Source of the DNA: Ulva prolifera
Taxonomy: Eukaryota; Chlorophyta; Ulvophyceae; Ulvales; Ulvaceae
Assembly: GCA_023078555.1 (NCBI GenBank)
Contig: CM041196.1
Span: 9,566,985-9,630,984 of the forward strand
DNA: 64,000 nucleotides
Direction: 5' to 3'
A program made the position numbers and the translations under genes. Shown piece by piece: positions 21,234 to 32,925 of this stretch (position 1 is its first letter; each line of letters opens with the position of its first letter). The notes beneath the pieces are model-generated. The model was not told the origin of the DNA. It was given only the letters and a program-made list of their open reading frames with translations, and did no database searches.

Positions 21234-24200
21234 ATGCAGCCGTCCAAGGAGGCATTCTGGGTCGCGTTGCTTTGCGCTTCGCGCTCAGGCTTGGCGCTGG
21301 CCAATGTCAGCCCTGCCTCAAACAGCGCCTGTTCAGAGATCAGCTCTGCAAGTGAGATCATCCAGACGATTGAAGTGGCTGAGGAAGACTACATCACACT
21401 TTGCGCTGCACCTGATGCTGCCAGGTGTGTTGCAAACATCTAGTCGCGAGCCCGCTGACCGCTGGTGCTGCCCTGCTGATGGTCGCGGACTTGACAACGC
21501 CAGTGTCAGCCGTACGAGATCCAAGCTGGAGTCGTGGAATATTTTGCCGCTGCACTATCGTCGCGAGCGGCCATGTCCAGGCCCAGAGCCGGTAGTGTAC
21601 ACGATGACTCATACCGATCGCAATTGTTCACTCCGAGGCACAGCTCAGTCTTATGTGCATATACTTTGTGAAATTGTCATGTTTGTTGTGCTGCTAGAAT
21701 TACGTCTGGGCAGCATCAATGGCGTCAGCGCTTCCATTATAATGGGATGATGCCGGCCACTGCCCGCGACTTCCACCTGTTGAGATAGACGTCTGCCGCA
21801 CGCACAGCCTACATGTGCATACCGCTTGCGTCCAACGGGCTGCTGCAGCAGATTTCACGTGCCTGCATGGCTGCTGCACGGCTGTTTGCGTGCACGTCCG
21901 CAGCTGCTCCCTCGTCGCTGCCCACTGACCAAGCCCGTTTTCTCGACCTTTGCGGCACATGTCTGCATCCTTGAGGCGACGCCCTCCAGCATGCGATTTG
22001 AATCGCCACGTCGTTGCATTATGCCGTCCTGCCACGGTCCGCACAAACGTTCATTCGTCACATCGAATGCGGGTCGCACCTATAGCCATACTCAAGCAGC
22101 ACGATGTCGCCTCGTCAAGTCATCCGCATGCACAGCTGAAGCGCGCCACGCCGGCTGGGCGCGCCCGCATACAGTCATTCGATAACCGGGCAGTCACTGA
22201 GTCCCGGAGTACCGTTTCCATGTCTCTGTGCAACGCCCACACAGCCAAGCTCTCAGCGTGTTTGACCGTTCACATGCCTATTTCCCGCAAGGAGCTCGCC
22301 CCGCGGGCCGTGTAATTCGCCACTGGTGGCACTGGTATTCCTTGCCGCCTCTGAGTATCTGCCACTGACTGCGGCTGCCAGTGGCACGCCCATGGTCGCC
22401 TCTACATGTGCCCTTCTTGCTTCAGCAACGACCTCCGGCACAATCGTCCACTGCCTGCTCACCTGCCACAGATCCTCACACGGCAACACAGATCTCATTT
22501 CGGAACACATCAGATGCTCTGCCAGGTGTCGATAGCCAGTTCCACGACTCTCGGATATCTAGACAGATATCCGTCACGTTGGCCCTCGTCACCGAAGCAT
22601 GGCGGCGGCATGCTGCCTTCATGGTCCTGTTGACAGAACCTTGTTGACATCATGCTCGTGTGCTAGCAATATAGGGCTTCATGACGGCATGATCACCCCT
22701 CGGCATGCTGTACAGACGTCCTGGTAGCCACGTAGTGCCGGCGGCGGGCGGCCTACAGACATCAGTGCTGCCTAGACAGCTCTGCGCTGTCCCAGACCCT
22801 TCCATGCAGCTACAAATAGTTTGACCAGGCCGAGCCGAATCTACTCGTGGCGCTCACGATGTGCCCAGGCCACTCGATGTAAGCTCCGAGGACCCGGATG
22901 CGTCACTGTCCGGTAGTGTTGGGTCGCTGCCACCTAACAAATAGACCTGGATATTCGGATTTTTTCTAGGTGATCGGGCCCGATGACCCGACACTGCTGC
23001 CCGGTGCAGGCCAAGCACACGTCAATCCGGATCCACTCGCACACCTCGGAACGCTCAAACACCCGATCTGCATGCAGCGTGCTCAGCTTCGTGGCCGCGC
23101 CACCCCTGGCCGTCCCGCCCGCCGCCGCCGTGGACCTCTCCTGCGGCGGCCGCCTCCTTCGCACGCACAGTGCCGCCGGCGGCTCGCTCAGCCTCGGCAC
23201 CGGCGCGACGCTGTCCATGCACGGCTGCAACTGGGACTCGTTCGAGGACGACGCGGCGAGCCTCGACGACGCGTCTCTGGCCGGGGACGCGTTCCCGGGC
23301 GCCGAGATGTCGCCGGAGGCGGTCATACACATCAAGGATTCCCTCCTGCGCCTGCCGTGCTCCGTGTGCCCCTCCCCGCCCCGCCCCGCCCTCCTTCCCC
23401 TCGATCCCACATATAGCTGTATAGCCGTATATCCTGTGGCACAGCACTAAGCAGCAAGCTCCTTTGCCGACTGTTCGCATCTCTGCGCCATAGCTGCAGG
23501 GTTGCCGTGTGAGATGTCATATAGCTGAATGCCATGGCACAGCACTCACCGTAAATCTGCTCTGCTGAGTGGACGGATCTCTGCTCCATGGATATCCTGC
23601 GCCGCGTGTTGCAGCCGGGGCTGTCCGGACGCGGTCCGATTTCGAGCGTGGGTGTTGTCAAATGCACCGCGCATCAGGGTGCTGCATCGGCCATCTGGCG
23701 GCTGTGAACGATGGCCATGCTGCGTGTGCAGAGGCTGCTCGGGCCCCCGTCGCCCCTCGCGCAGCCGACGCGCATCGCGATCTCTGGGCCGCTGGAACAG
23801 GGCACTGACCCCAGCCGGGGCATGCCGCAGCCGTCCGCGATCACCCTCCTGGAGGCAGAATACACCCTCCGCTCCTCCGACGGCGGGCCCGCCGGCGCCG
23901 TCCGCATCCGCAACATGACCATCTGGTGTGGCGTGTCGTGGCTACAGGCGGAGTCAGTGGCCGTGGCGGCGATCAGCAAGGCCGCGCCAGCGCTGCGGCA
24001 GGGGTCGGCCCCGACGGCGGCGGCTCCGGCGGCTGCCGCCGCGGCGACGCCGGCGCCGGCCGGCGCGGCCCCGTCAAGCGCGAGCGAGGACAGCCGGAAC
24101 TTCCTCATCGGAACCCTGTCGGTCGCGTGTGTCGGTGCGGACCGCGCCACCTGTCGTGCCTTGCTGCTCTGCCACCTGCTGGCACTTGGGTGCACCGCAT

Positions 24201-27200
24201 TCACTGGCGAGGCATTTGTCCGGCCGAGGTCCGCTGCGATTTGTTCTGGCTTACAGGGTGGACTGTTATATCATGTGTCCCGTGCATATTTGTGCCCCAA
24301 CTCATCCATGGCGCCATGCCGCTGCGGGTGACTGGCGATCGATTCGGCGCCCCAGATGCAGATCATGCGTGCAGCGGCGCTGGTGGTCATCGCCGGCGCG
24401 ATCTTCATCGTGCGCCGCCGCATCAGCTGCAGCTCGGAGGAGCGGCATCACCCGGAGCTCCCGCCGATGTCAATGAGCCTGCCAGGCACGCCCGCGCGCG
24501 CGGCGCCCGGGTGGTGGATCCACAACGCGGCCGGCCCCCACGCGGACTTCAAGGCCCACTCCAACCAGGCCTACCTCACCGCGGCCGCGTACCCGTCCCT
24601 CATGCCGCAGTCGGATGGTGCGTTGTACGCGGCGCGGCACATGCACCACTCACCGTCCCCGCCGGTGAGTGCAAAAGACGCGGTGTTGTACAGCCCGCAG
24701 CGGCCGAGCAGCCTCGGGGCCGCGACGATGGAGCCGCGCGCCTCAAGCTCCCTCGGGGGCGCGACGTTTGACCCGCGGCCGAGCAGCAGCATGCTGCGGG
24801 GGTGCAGCCCCCGCGGGGGGGGCCCGAGCGGCGGCCCGAGTCTCGACGACTCGAGCATGTTCACCGGGCGCATGCAACCGAGCGGCCTCCTCGGCGGCGG
24901 CAGCCGCATGGCGCTGATTTCGCCGAAGGCCGCGCACAGCGACGCGGCCGCGTCGGCGTCGCCGGGCGGCTCCGCGCCGGCGTCGCAGGCGACGAGTGGG
25001 GCCGGGGGCCTCGGCGTGCTCGCGCCGGCGACGCCGGGGAGCGTCGGCGGCGGCGCGGGCGCGTCGGCGGGGACAGTCAGCGGCATGGTCGGCGCGCGCG
25101 GCGTCGGCAGCCTGCGGCACGAGGTCGCCAACGCCGTGCAGCAGCTGCAGGAGGCGCTGCGCATGGACCTGCAGGAGGAGGCGCTCGAGGTGTACACGCT
25201 CCTCGGCCGCGGCGGCTTCGGCACCGTCTACCACGGTGCGCTGCGCATGCTGGGCGTGCTGCGTGTGCTGTGGGGAGTGCGCCCCCCGCTTGTGCAGTGG
25301 CCTGTGCACGGCGTGCTGCGTGTGCTGTGCATGGTGTGGTGCGATGTGGCTGATGCTTTTGGATGGCAGGCGGGGTGAGGTTTGTCTGCATGTGGGTACG
25401 GGCCAGGGGCCGTGCGCGATGCTGCACTTGTGCTGGGGTCGCTGCGGCAGCAGCATCACGGTGATCCCGGTGCTGGTGATCTCTCTCAGGGCAGTGCGAT
25501 GCGGTGTTGTTCTCCGTCGGCACGCGGCGCTTCGCTGCGCTGTGGGCTGTTTGCTGTGTGCTGTGCTGCGCGCGGCGGCGATCGAAACGCCGGCGCTGCG
25601 ATGTGCAGGGCAGTGGCGGGGCCTGCCGGTGGCCATCAAGACGCTCCTCTTCCAGAGCAGCGACGCCGACAACCAGACCGCCAAGGTGGCGTCCGAGGTC
25701 GCGATAGCGAGCAACCTCGTTCACCACAACATCGTCGCCACCTATAGCCACGACATCTGCCACGTCAGCGACGCGAGCACCTGCGAGCTCGACATCTACA
25801 AGTTCTACCTCATCCAGGTGCGTGGCCGCCGTAGCCACTATAGCATACTCTCACAATACGATTGCTTTGTGCAGCTATGGCCACTTTGACCCCTGCTCTG
25901 GCGTCCTCAGCTTGAACCATAGGTCTGGAGTCACTTGTATAGGCTGCTGTCAACAGATCGCCACACAGGTAGAACATCTAGAGGCACCAGTTCGCCGCGG
26001 GCATTGCATTCCCGATGCACCGGTCTCTGTTTACAGGTAGCAATCCCGGTGCCTGCCAGGTATCACTTTCACGTGGTTTCCTGGTCTGTTGACATCCAGT
26101 TGTTGTTGTAACGATGGATTGTTGACCATCACCCCCCACGCTGACCTGGGGCCGTGCGCCGTGGCTGCAGGAGTTCTGCAACGGCGGCAGCCTGCGCACC
26201 GCGATCAACAGCGGCAAGCTCAAGACGCCTCACATGCCGCAGCGCTGGGGCCCGCTCATCGGCGTGCTGCGCGACGTGGCTGCCGGCATGAACTACATGC
26301 ATGCGAAGCGCATCTGCCACGGCGACCTTAATCCCTCGAACATCCTCCTCAAGGTGTGTGGGCGCAACCCTCGCGGCAACACAACACTTTACAACACAGC
26401 AAAAGCGCTGCAGGATGTCGCGATCATACATAGCAGTTTTTTTTTTCTTTTGGGCATAGAGCGGGATCGACGTGTCCCTGCTGAATCTTGACACCCGCCG
26501 GCACCACCCGCACACCTCCGCAATGACCTATGCAGTCACTGCACGCATGGGCCACATGCATGTATCCCAAACAGGCCAAAACCAAAGAGTGTACGAACGA
26601 TGAAAACATCGCGATCGAGGGTGTGCAGTATGACGAGGTGAAGCACCGCGGCGTCGGCGCGTCGCTGGTCGCGGCCGACGCTGTCTGCAAGATCGCAGAC
26701 TTCGGCATGGCGCGCCGCATGAACCGCGGCAAGTCGTACGCGAGCAACGTGCGCCAGGGCACGCCGTTCTACATCGCGCCCGAGATGCTGCACCACCACC
26801 AGCTGCACCGCAGCAGCGACGTCTACGCGTTCGGGGTCATCATGTGGGAGGTCATGATGGGCTGCTGCGTCTACGTCGCCAAGTGAGCCCCCCGCCCCAC
26901 TTCGCTCTCGAATCATTTATGCTGTTCTCACTCATCTGTCGGTTTTCCCTCCGCATGCTGCTGTTTGTTTGCGCCTGATTGGGCCACCTGCAGACCCGAG
27001 TGGCTCCAGCACTCATGCACCTTGGTGGCAGTGTGGGGCGTACCTTGCGCTGGTGCTCTGCCATACCACAACCCGAGATCGTGTAATATTGTCCGCAGCA
27101 GTACACATGCATGCATTGCCGTGCGCTGCACTGCGCCTGCGCGCCATCCTCTCAACCGGCACGCGTGCATGAGCAGGCCGTCGCGTAGCCGCCGCAGTTC

Positions 27201-29516
27201 GCCCTGCAGCAGCGAACCCGGCAGCCCGGCCGCCGACGCCGACGAGGCCAGGGGCGCCCATGACATGCATTACGAGCGGCACCCAGCCTACCCCTCCCTG
27301 CCTACCAGCGTGCCCCTGACGTACACCCTGACGATGACGGCGTGCCTGAGCGAGCGGCCGAAGGACCGCCCGACCTTCAGCCACCTCCTCGTCATCCTGG
27401 AGGACCTGGTGCAGGAGGTGGCTAGGGGGTCATACATCAACTCGGACGGGACGCCGCAGGTGTGCTGTGCGTGCTGTGCTGTGATCGTGTGGGAGACCCA
27501 TGCTGGGCCACTGCGGCCGTCTCATGTGGATGCTTCGGGGCCAGCACCCTGACGCCTGTGGGGATCATGCTGGCGTGTGTACATGCATGCATGCGTGCCA
27601 TGCTTCCTCGCATGTGAATCGTGTCATGAGCGTGCGGGCGGGCGTTCTCGCATGCAGGCCTAGAGACAACGCCGGAGCACCGCTTAGGCCGCCCCTCATC
27701 GTTGCACGTCATCATTCACACCGCTGACTTCATGTCTGCAGGCGAGCACGGCCGTTCAGCGCATGCCAACAGAGGCCGTGCCGCCGCTGCCGATCCCCGC
27801 CAGGGAGCCCGTGCTGCCCCCCCGCGGCCCCCGTGGCGACCGCACCCCCTCCGGCATCCTCATCTCCCCCCGCGACGCAGCCTCGGTCGAGGCCGCCGCC
27901 GGCGCCGCGCGCCCGTCCCCGCGCACAGACGCCACCACCGTCTCCCCCCTCGCGTCTATGACCGAGGACACGTTTGATCCCGCCTTTGACCCCATAGCCA
28001 CCCTTCCCTCCAACTCGATGCCCCTCAGCCACTCGATGCTCATCTCCGGCTTCAAGAGCACCATCCAGGCGCTCTCGCGGCCGATGAGCATTCCGGAAGC
28101 TTCCGATGAGGCGCCGTCGACCATGCACAGCGGGCCGCTGCCATCCGCACCGTCCTCCTACGCGGCGCGATCCCACGGCCCCCCGTCCCACGGCCCCCCC
28201 TCCTCGCAGGCCATCCCCTCTCAGCCCATGCCGTCAGTCTCGTCAATGTCCCGGCCGCATGACAGCCCCCGCCCAGACCTCGCGTCCCCCCGCACCGGCA
28301 CGGCGTCCCCGGCCACAGCCCCGGCGTCGCCGCGGTCGCTGACGCGAGCGCCCCTGCCCACAACCTCGCCGGCGCGCTCCAGCGGCGCGGCGGCCTGCGT
28401 GCCCCCGGGCCTGCCCCGGCCGACCGCCGCGTCACCTCCGCTGTCCCCGCGGCCGGCGCCGCCGCACCAACGCCACATGTTTGCGGCCGCGGCGGCGGCA
28501 GGCGCACAGCCGCCGGTGCTGAGTCCGCGGCCCGCCGACGGCGGGGCCCAGCTGGATGAAGGGCCAGGAGGATCATCACACAGTGCGTCTCCCCTGTCAT
28601 GCTTGTTTTGTAGGCCTCCCTAACTAACATGGCCAAACACAGCTCTGGCGCACAGCAGGGAAAGCCTGTGCCTGTATGAACAGCAGAGCTCTGTGCAGTT
28701 TGGGACTTTTGACGTGACGAATGTCCTCATCTTGCTGCTGTCTTTTGCAGACCTCTGTGGCAAATCACAGCACGGCAGTTGACGCCTGAGTGCGCGAGTT
28801 CATGTACAGGCAGCAGCAGCTCGTCGTCCCACGCCCCACCGTCAGCCAGCGGCGGGAGCGCGGGAAGAACCCCGGGCGGCGGCAGGCGCAGCCCACTCAC
28901 CGGCTCCCCAGCGAACCTTGATGGCTTTGACTCGGCGTTTGAAAATGCCGCCGGGGCGAGCAGCAGCTTCATGGCGCTGCCGTTGCTCACTGCCGGCGAC
29001 CCCAGCGGAGATGGCAGCCAGATGGCCACCGTGAGCTTGTTCGCGACCGCATTGGGTCCTCCCCAAGGGGACGAGCTGCCAGACCCCGAGGCGGACGCCG
29101 CGCACGCGCGTGCGCGCATCCACGAGCAGAACCCTGCGGGCAGGGTGTGGCGGAGGCCGCCAAGTGCAGACACGGGTAGCCCCGCAGCTCAGGGGAGTCC
29201 TGGCAAAGGAACTCTAACGGGGCGGCGTGGTGAGGGCGCGTCGCCGCATGCATGCGCACGTGGGGGCGCCGATGATGGGGCAATCCGGAGCCGCACGGTG
29301 AGCAGCGAGAACACGGCTGGCGGCGGTGCGGAGGGGGTGCGGGGGGGTGCGCGCTCCAGCGCGGCAGCCGCGGCCGTAGCCGGGGCGGCGAGGGGGGTTG
29401 TTGACGGGGCCTGGGCGATCGACTGGGGTCTGGTGAGGTCTGTCACGACAACAAACGAGGAGACGTCCAGGCTTCTGCTGGGGCCTGGAGCAAATTCCTC
29501 GCAGAAGGGGCCGTGA
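21234..29516 (+). CDS. Receptor-like protein kinase B, about 10 exons
   Basis: Paralogue of A and C, about 1418 aa. Exons: 21234-21424, 23078-23363, 23732-24134, 24375-25235, 25609-25817, 26171-26353, 26629-26882, 27177-27459, 27742-28582, 28771-29516. Start: ATG at 21234 opening a signal peptide (FWVALLCASRSGLALA). Exon 2 has the beta-helix-like VDLSCGGRLL...GATLSMHGC. The TM (about 283-309) is assembled across a phase-1 intron: FLIGTLSVACV + ALVVIAGAIFIV, then RRR. Ser/Pro/Gly-rich juxtamembrane region; kinase GRGGFGTV, VAIK (K591), HGDLNPSN (700-707), DFG (735), GTPFYIAPE, DVYAFGVIMWE. The C-terminal tail is Pro/Ser/Ala-rich. The last junction (28582/28771) is the least certain; without it the frame stops at 28621. 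Cell-surface signalling is inferred; ligand unknown. Confidence 0.82.
22914..22996. mobile_element. hAT-type MITE copy (83 bp) with near-perfect TSD
   Basis: Ends TAGTGTTGGGTCG and GACCCGACACTG. Flanks CTGTCCGG (22906-22913) and CTGCCCGG (22997-23004) match at 7 of 8. Shorter than the other copies by an internal deletion. Located in kinase B intron 1, about 80 bp before exon 2. Confidence 0.7.
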
Positions 29517-32049
29517 GCACAGTGGCGTTGGGGGATTCGGCTGGAGGGGAGGGGGCAGGCTACAGGGTTGCACTGCAGAGGTGAAGAGTCTCTCAGGTCG
29601 CCAACAGTTTGCAAAGTTGGCGTTGTTCAAGTTGGCGTTGTACATGTGCGAGCCTCCCCATTCGAAGCGTGTAGCGCTGGCGATTTTTGAACGCACACAT
29701 CAACAATGCAGTTTCAGGTAGATGTATTTTTGTCAATTGCAACCTGCAGTGGCGCAGGCCTGCAGGGTTTTCATCGCCGATTGATAGCAGCTCCCTGAGT
29801 TGCAGCTGCGGCGTTGGAAGGTTTGGGGTGGGGGGTGAGGGGGAGATTGGGCAGGGTTGATGACTCGTGATCTGGGCCGGGATTGCATGTGTCTCTGAGA
29901 CAGGACGCATGCATGTATAGGGAACCTGTATCTATGGAGAGTATGCATGAGTAGCGGGTGTCGTCCGAGCCGTCCGCCGGGGCCATCACAGCAGAGCGCT
30001 TCGGGCTGCGGTGGCCGTTCACAAAAGCATGTAACAGCAGGTCGAAGCTGCTACGTACAGCGGCATGTACCCCATATATATGGGATGCTTGCAGTCACCA
30101 CGGGTGAACACATTGTCTAATGAACGCGAGCACAATCAGGCCGAACTCCTAGGGTCAGTGCTGTACTTACTGTACCCGCGTTGTGACTCACAACTCGCGA
30201 CGTGTAGTGAGGAAGTTTGTGTTGTCAACAGCATGCTAGGCGTCATGAGCTCAAGGCCTCGAGGCTTAGATATTGCCTAATGGATCGCCACATACGTTTG
30301 TGCGAGTTATGTGCCCTCCTGTCACAGGCAGCTGTCAACGTCTGTATGTGAGTGTGCGGGCTGTGACGAGGCCGAAGTTGAGAGAAGTCGTAAGCTCTCA
30401 GCTTCCGGCCGTAATCGTTCGCATGCAACCGTCGGGCGGAGCAGGGTGACACGACGAACACGCGCGCGCGCGGGCGGTGACTGGCTCGACCGGCTTGCAA
30501 ATCGCTTGTACTAGCTGAGGTAGAAAGTTCACTGGTACATGCTGTATTACATGAACATCACGGACCGACCGGCATCACATGTTTCGGCCTTGCCAAAGGG
30601 CGTGATCAGACGACCGGCTTGCAAATCGCTTCGCAATTGCCCGACCCAAGCCGCTGAGTCGACTTCGCATTAGTCCCATCGCGCACGTCGCGTTGAACGT
30701 ACGCTTGCACCCAGAGTAGCTTCAGCATGGACAGCCTGAGAAGGCAATTGCAGAAGAGTGGCACGGCCTGCAGGAGAAGGTTGTGTACATGCATGCACAG
30801 TGTACAGTGTTGCTGTTGATTCGGATGAGATTCGGTTTCAGTGTTTGTTTTCTCCCGTTCACTCTTTTGTAAAAATGTCCAGCTGTATTACCAAAGAGTG
30901 AACGGGAGAGTACAGCTGTCGTCACAGCGAGTGACGCCAGCTGCCGAGGACGTCCACGCGGCGAACACATGTCGGCATCTGCACAGCGCCCGATAGGGTT
31001 TTCTACAGGCAGGCCGCTGGATAGTGTCACAAGAGAGTGAACGGCGCTACCAGGGCAGTCCTCCCGTAACTCATACACATGTACATGTCCGGGTTGGCCT
31101 ATGCCTGGCGCCCTATATGTTGAGCGTGCGAACCGCGGGAGCCTTAATCTAAATCGAGTCAAGCCCCACCTTAGACATGGCGAATCATGCTCGGGTAGCA
31201 TGGAACGACGCCAGCTTTGTCAGTCGGGCTGACTCAGTCCACACAACACAGGGTCCCAGATTTGGAATTGCCAGTGTCCAAATGGATACGGCTGTGCGAA
31301 TCATGCATGCAAACACATACAGCAGGCAGCTATTGCCGGTAGGGCTGTGGCACACGCTCGTGCTCGGCCTAGTGCCATGCATGAGTGAGGGGGGATGCGA
31401 GTGGATTCCGAGAACCAGTTGCATGCACGGCCTTTATCCTTTGTAAGCACAGACAGCAGGCCACCATGTGTCAATATATGCCATAATTACATCAGCATCC
31501 CGTCAAAAAGCAGATGCCAAGAGCGGCAACCTGACGTTGCAGCTCTTGCCACACTGCTCATGCATTGCGCTCATGCATGCAGCGCCACCATCGATCCATC
31601 GACACACCCAGAGGCAAAGGCAAGAAAAACCTATCAATCTACGTTTCTACTGTGCTGTCACGACCGAGTCGCATTGTCAAATTGTTTGCAAGAGTGGTCA
31701 AAATTACAACAGAGACTGCACCAACGTGAAGACCCACACGAACAAACCCCACACGGCCTTCGCCTTGAGGCCATTGCAGCCTCCTTGAACGGCACCGGGC
31801 ACAGCGCACACAACCTTCACACACACAGCGTGCTACCCTGCGCGTCGGTGGATGCCGGCCAAAGACTGGCTGCGTCCGCGGCCGCGATCAGAAATGCCCG
31901 ACACTGGCAGCTGCTGAGGCTGCGGCGAAAGCCGCAGGCATCAGGCCGGGCCCCAGGGCGCGCGGCTTCACAGCACGCAGCACACACAGCACTCACCAAT
32001 GCATGCGGCGCCGTCTTCATCGCCAGGTCTGTGGTACCAGGATCCTCCA

Positions 32050-32680
32050 CTTGGCAGAGCCTGAGTTGAAGTCATATCCCGCGAGCAACGGGGCCAGGCC
32101 TGAGTCGTGTGTAACAGCGGGCCCGTCAGGACTCCCAGATCGGCGCGTCGGACGCCAGGGTTGCGGCGTCCGCGGCCGCGGCGTCGGTGACGGCCCGGCC
32201 GCGCGCCGCGTCTTCCGATGCCGCCACGGCCGGCTCCTGCTCCTGCACAGCATCCCGCCCCTTCCCATGGCACCAGAATGCATGCCCGTCTTGCACTCTC
32301 TTGGGGGACGAGCCTAAGCCGAATCAGGGTGCAGGGAGTCGACACGTTGACAGGCACAGTGGCACCTGCTGACTGGGCGCCCTCGCTACGCTGTTGGTGC
32401 AGTTCCAAACGATTGGCGGCGTGCCACATGCAGGGAAAGCAACATGCGGCTTCCACGCAACCCGTCTACCTGGGAATCTGCTGCATCTCTCGAAGCCCCA
32501 GTGGCGCCGAGACGGTGTCCGCGTCCCGGGCGAATCGCTCGTCTGCGATGATCAGGTTGCTCATCCCTAGGTCTGAGAAGTATGTCTCTGTCAGCCGTGA
32601 TGCATCGGGTGCGACGGCTCGGCCCTGCCGGACCAGGCTGCTTGTGTGTGGTGCTAGGCGCAGGGTGGCTGTGTATTTGA
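32050..32680 (-). other. Possible exon remnants, function unknown
   Basis: On the minus strand a segment from about 32690 encodes a frame with SLVRQGRAVAPDAS and YFSDLGMSNLIIADERFA, ending at a plausible donor CCCAG|GTAGAC near 32472. A possible acceptor GCTGTGCAG lies near 32250, followed by Ala/Asp-rich frames. Base use resembles the kinase exons. I recognise no family and cannot build a full gene; it could be remnants of a gene or the start of an unresolved one. Confidence 0.25.
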
Positions 32681-32721
32681 ACGCTGATACAGAGGCGGGT
32701 CTTGTGTTTGTGTTTGTCTGT

Positions 32722-32815
32722 GGCAATCCAGCGATATGGCCGCGATACCACTGGATCTTCGCACATCGCACCGTGCAAGGAGCCAGTGGTATAGCGGCCA
32801 TATCGCTGGACTGCC
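32722..32815. repeat. Hairpin element, arms about 33 bp
   Basis: Left arm 32722-32754 begins GGCAATCCAGCGATATGG; right arm 32783-32815 is its near-exact reverse complement, with a 28-nt loop. The same sequence family forms a palindrome at 43772-43810, and a half copy lies near 45490. It sits about 110 bp past the kinase C stop codon, possibly in its 3' UTR. Confidence 0.75.
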
Positions 32816-32925
32816 GCATGTCCTCAACCCGTCCATGCGGCTGTAACACCACCACCAGATCTGGAGGCAAGAATTAATTGAATCAATTTTATGGGCTCAT
32901 GATTTTCTAGATAATTATACTAAAA

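Larger units (their letters stand above)
29517..32925. other. Convergent spacer between kinases B and C
   Basis: 3.4 kb between two convergent genes. It holds an inverted repeat (CTCCCGTTCACTCTTT near 30850 and its complement near 30893), a diverged copy of the GGACATTGACAACTCC repeat near 31260-31300 (minus), a hairpin at 32722-32815 and GC-rich coding-like pieces at 32050-32680. No complete gene can be assembled with confidence. Confidence 0.4.
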
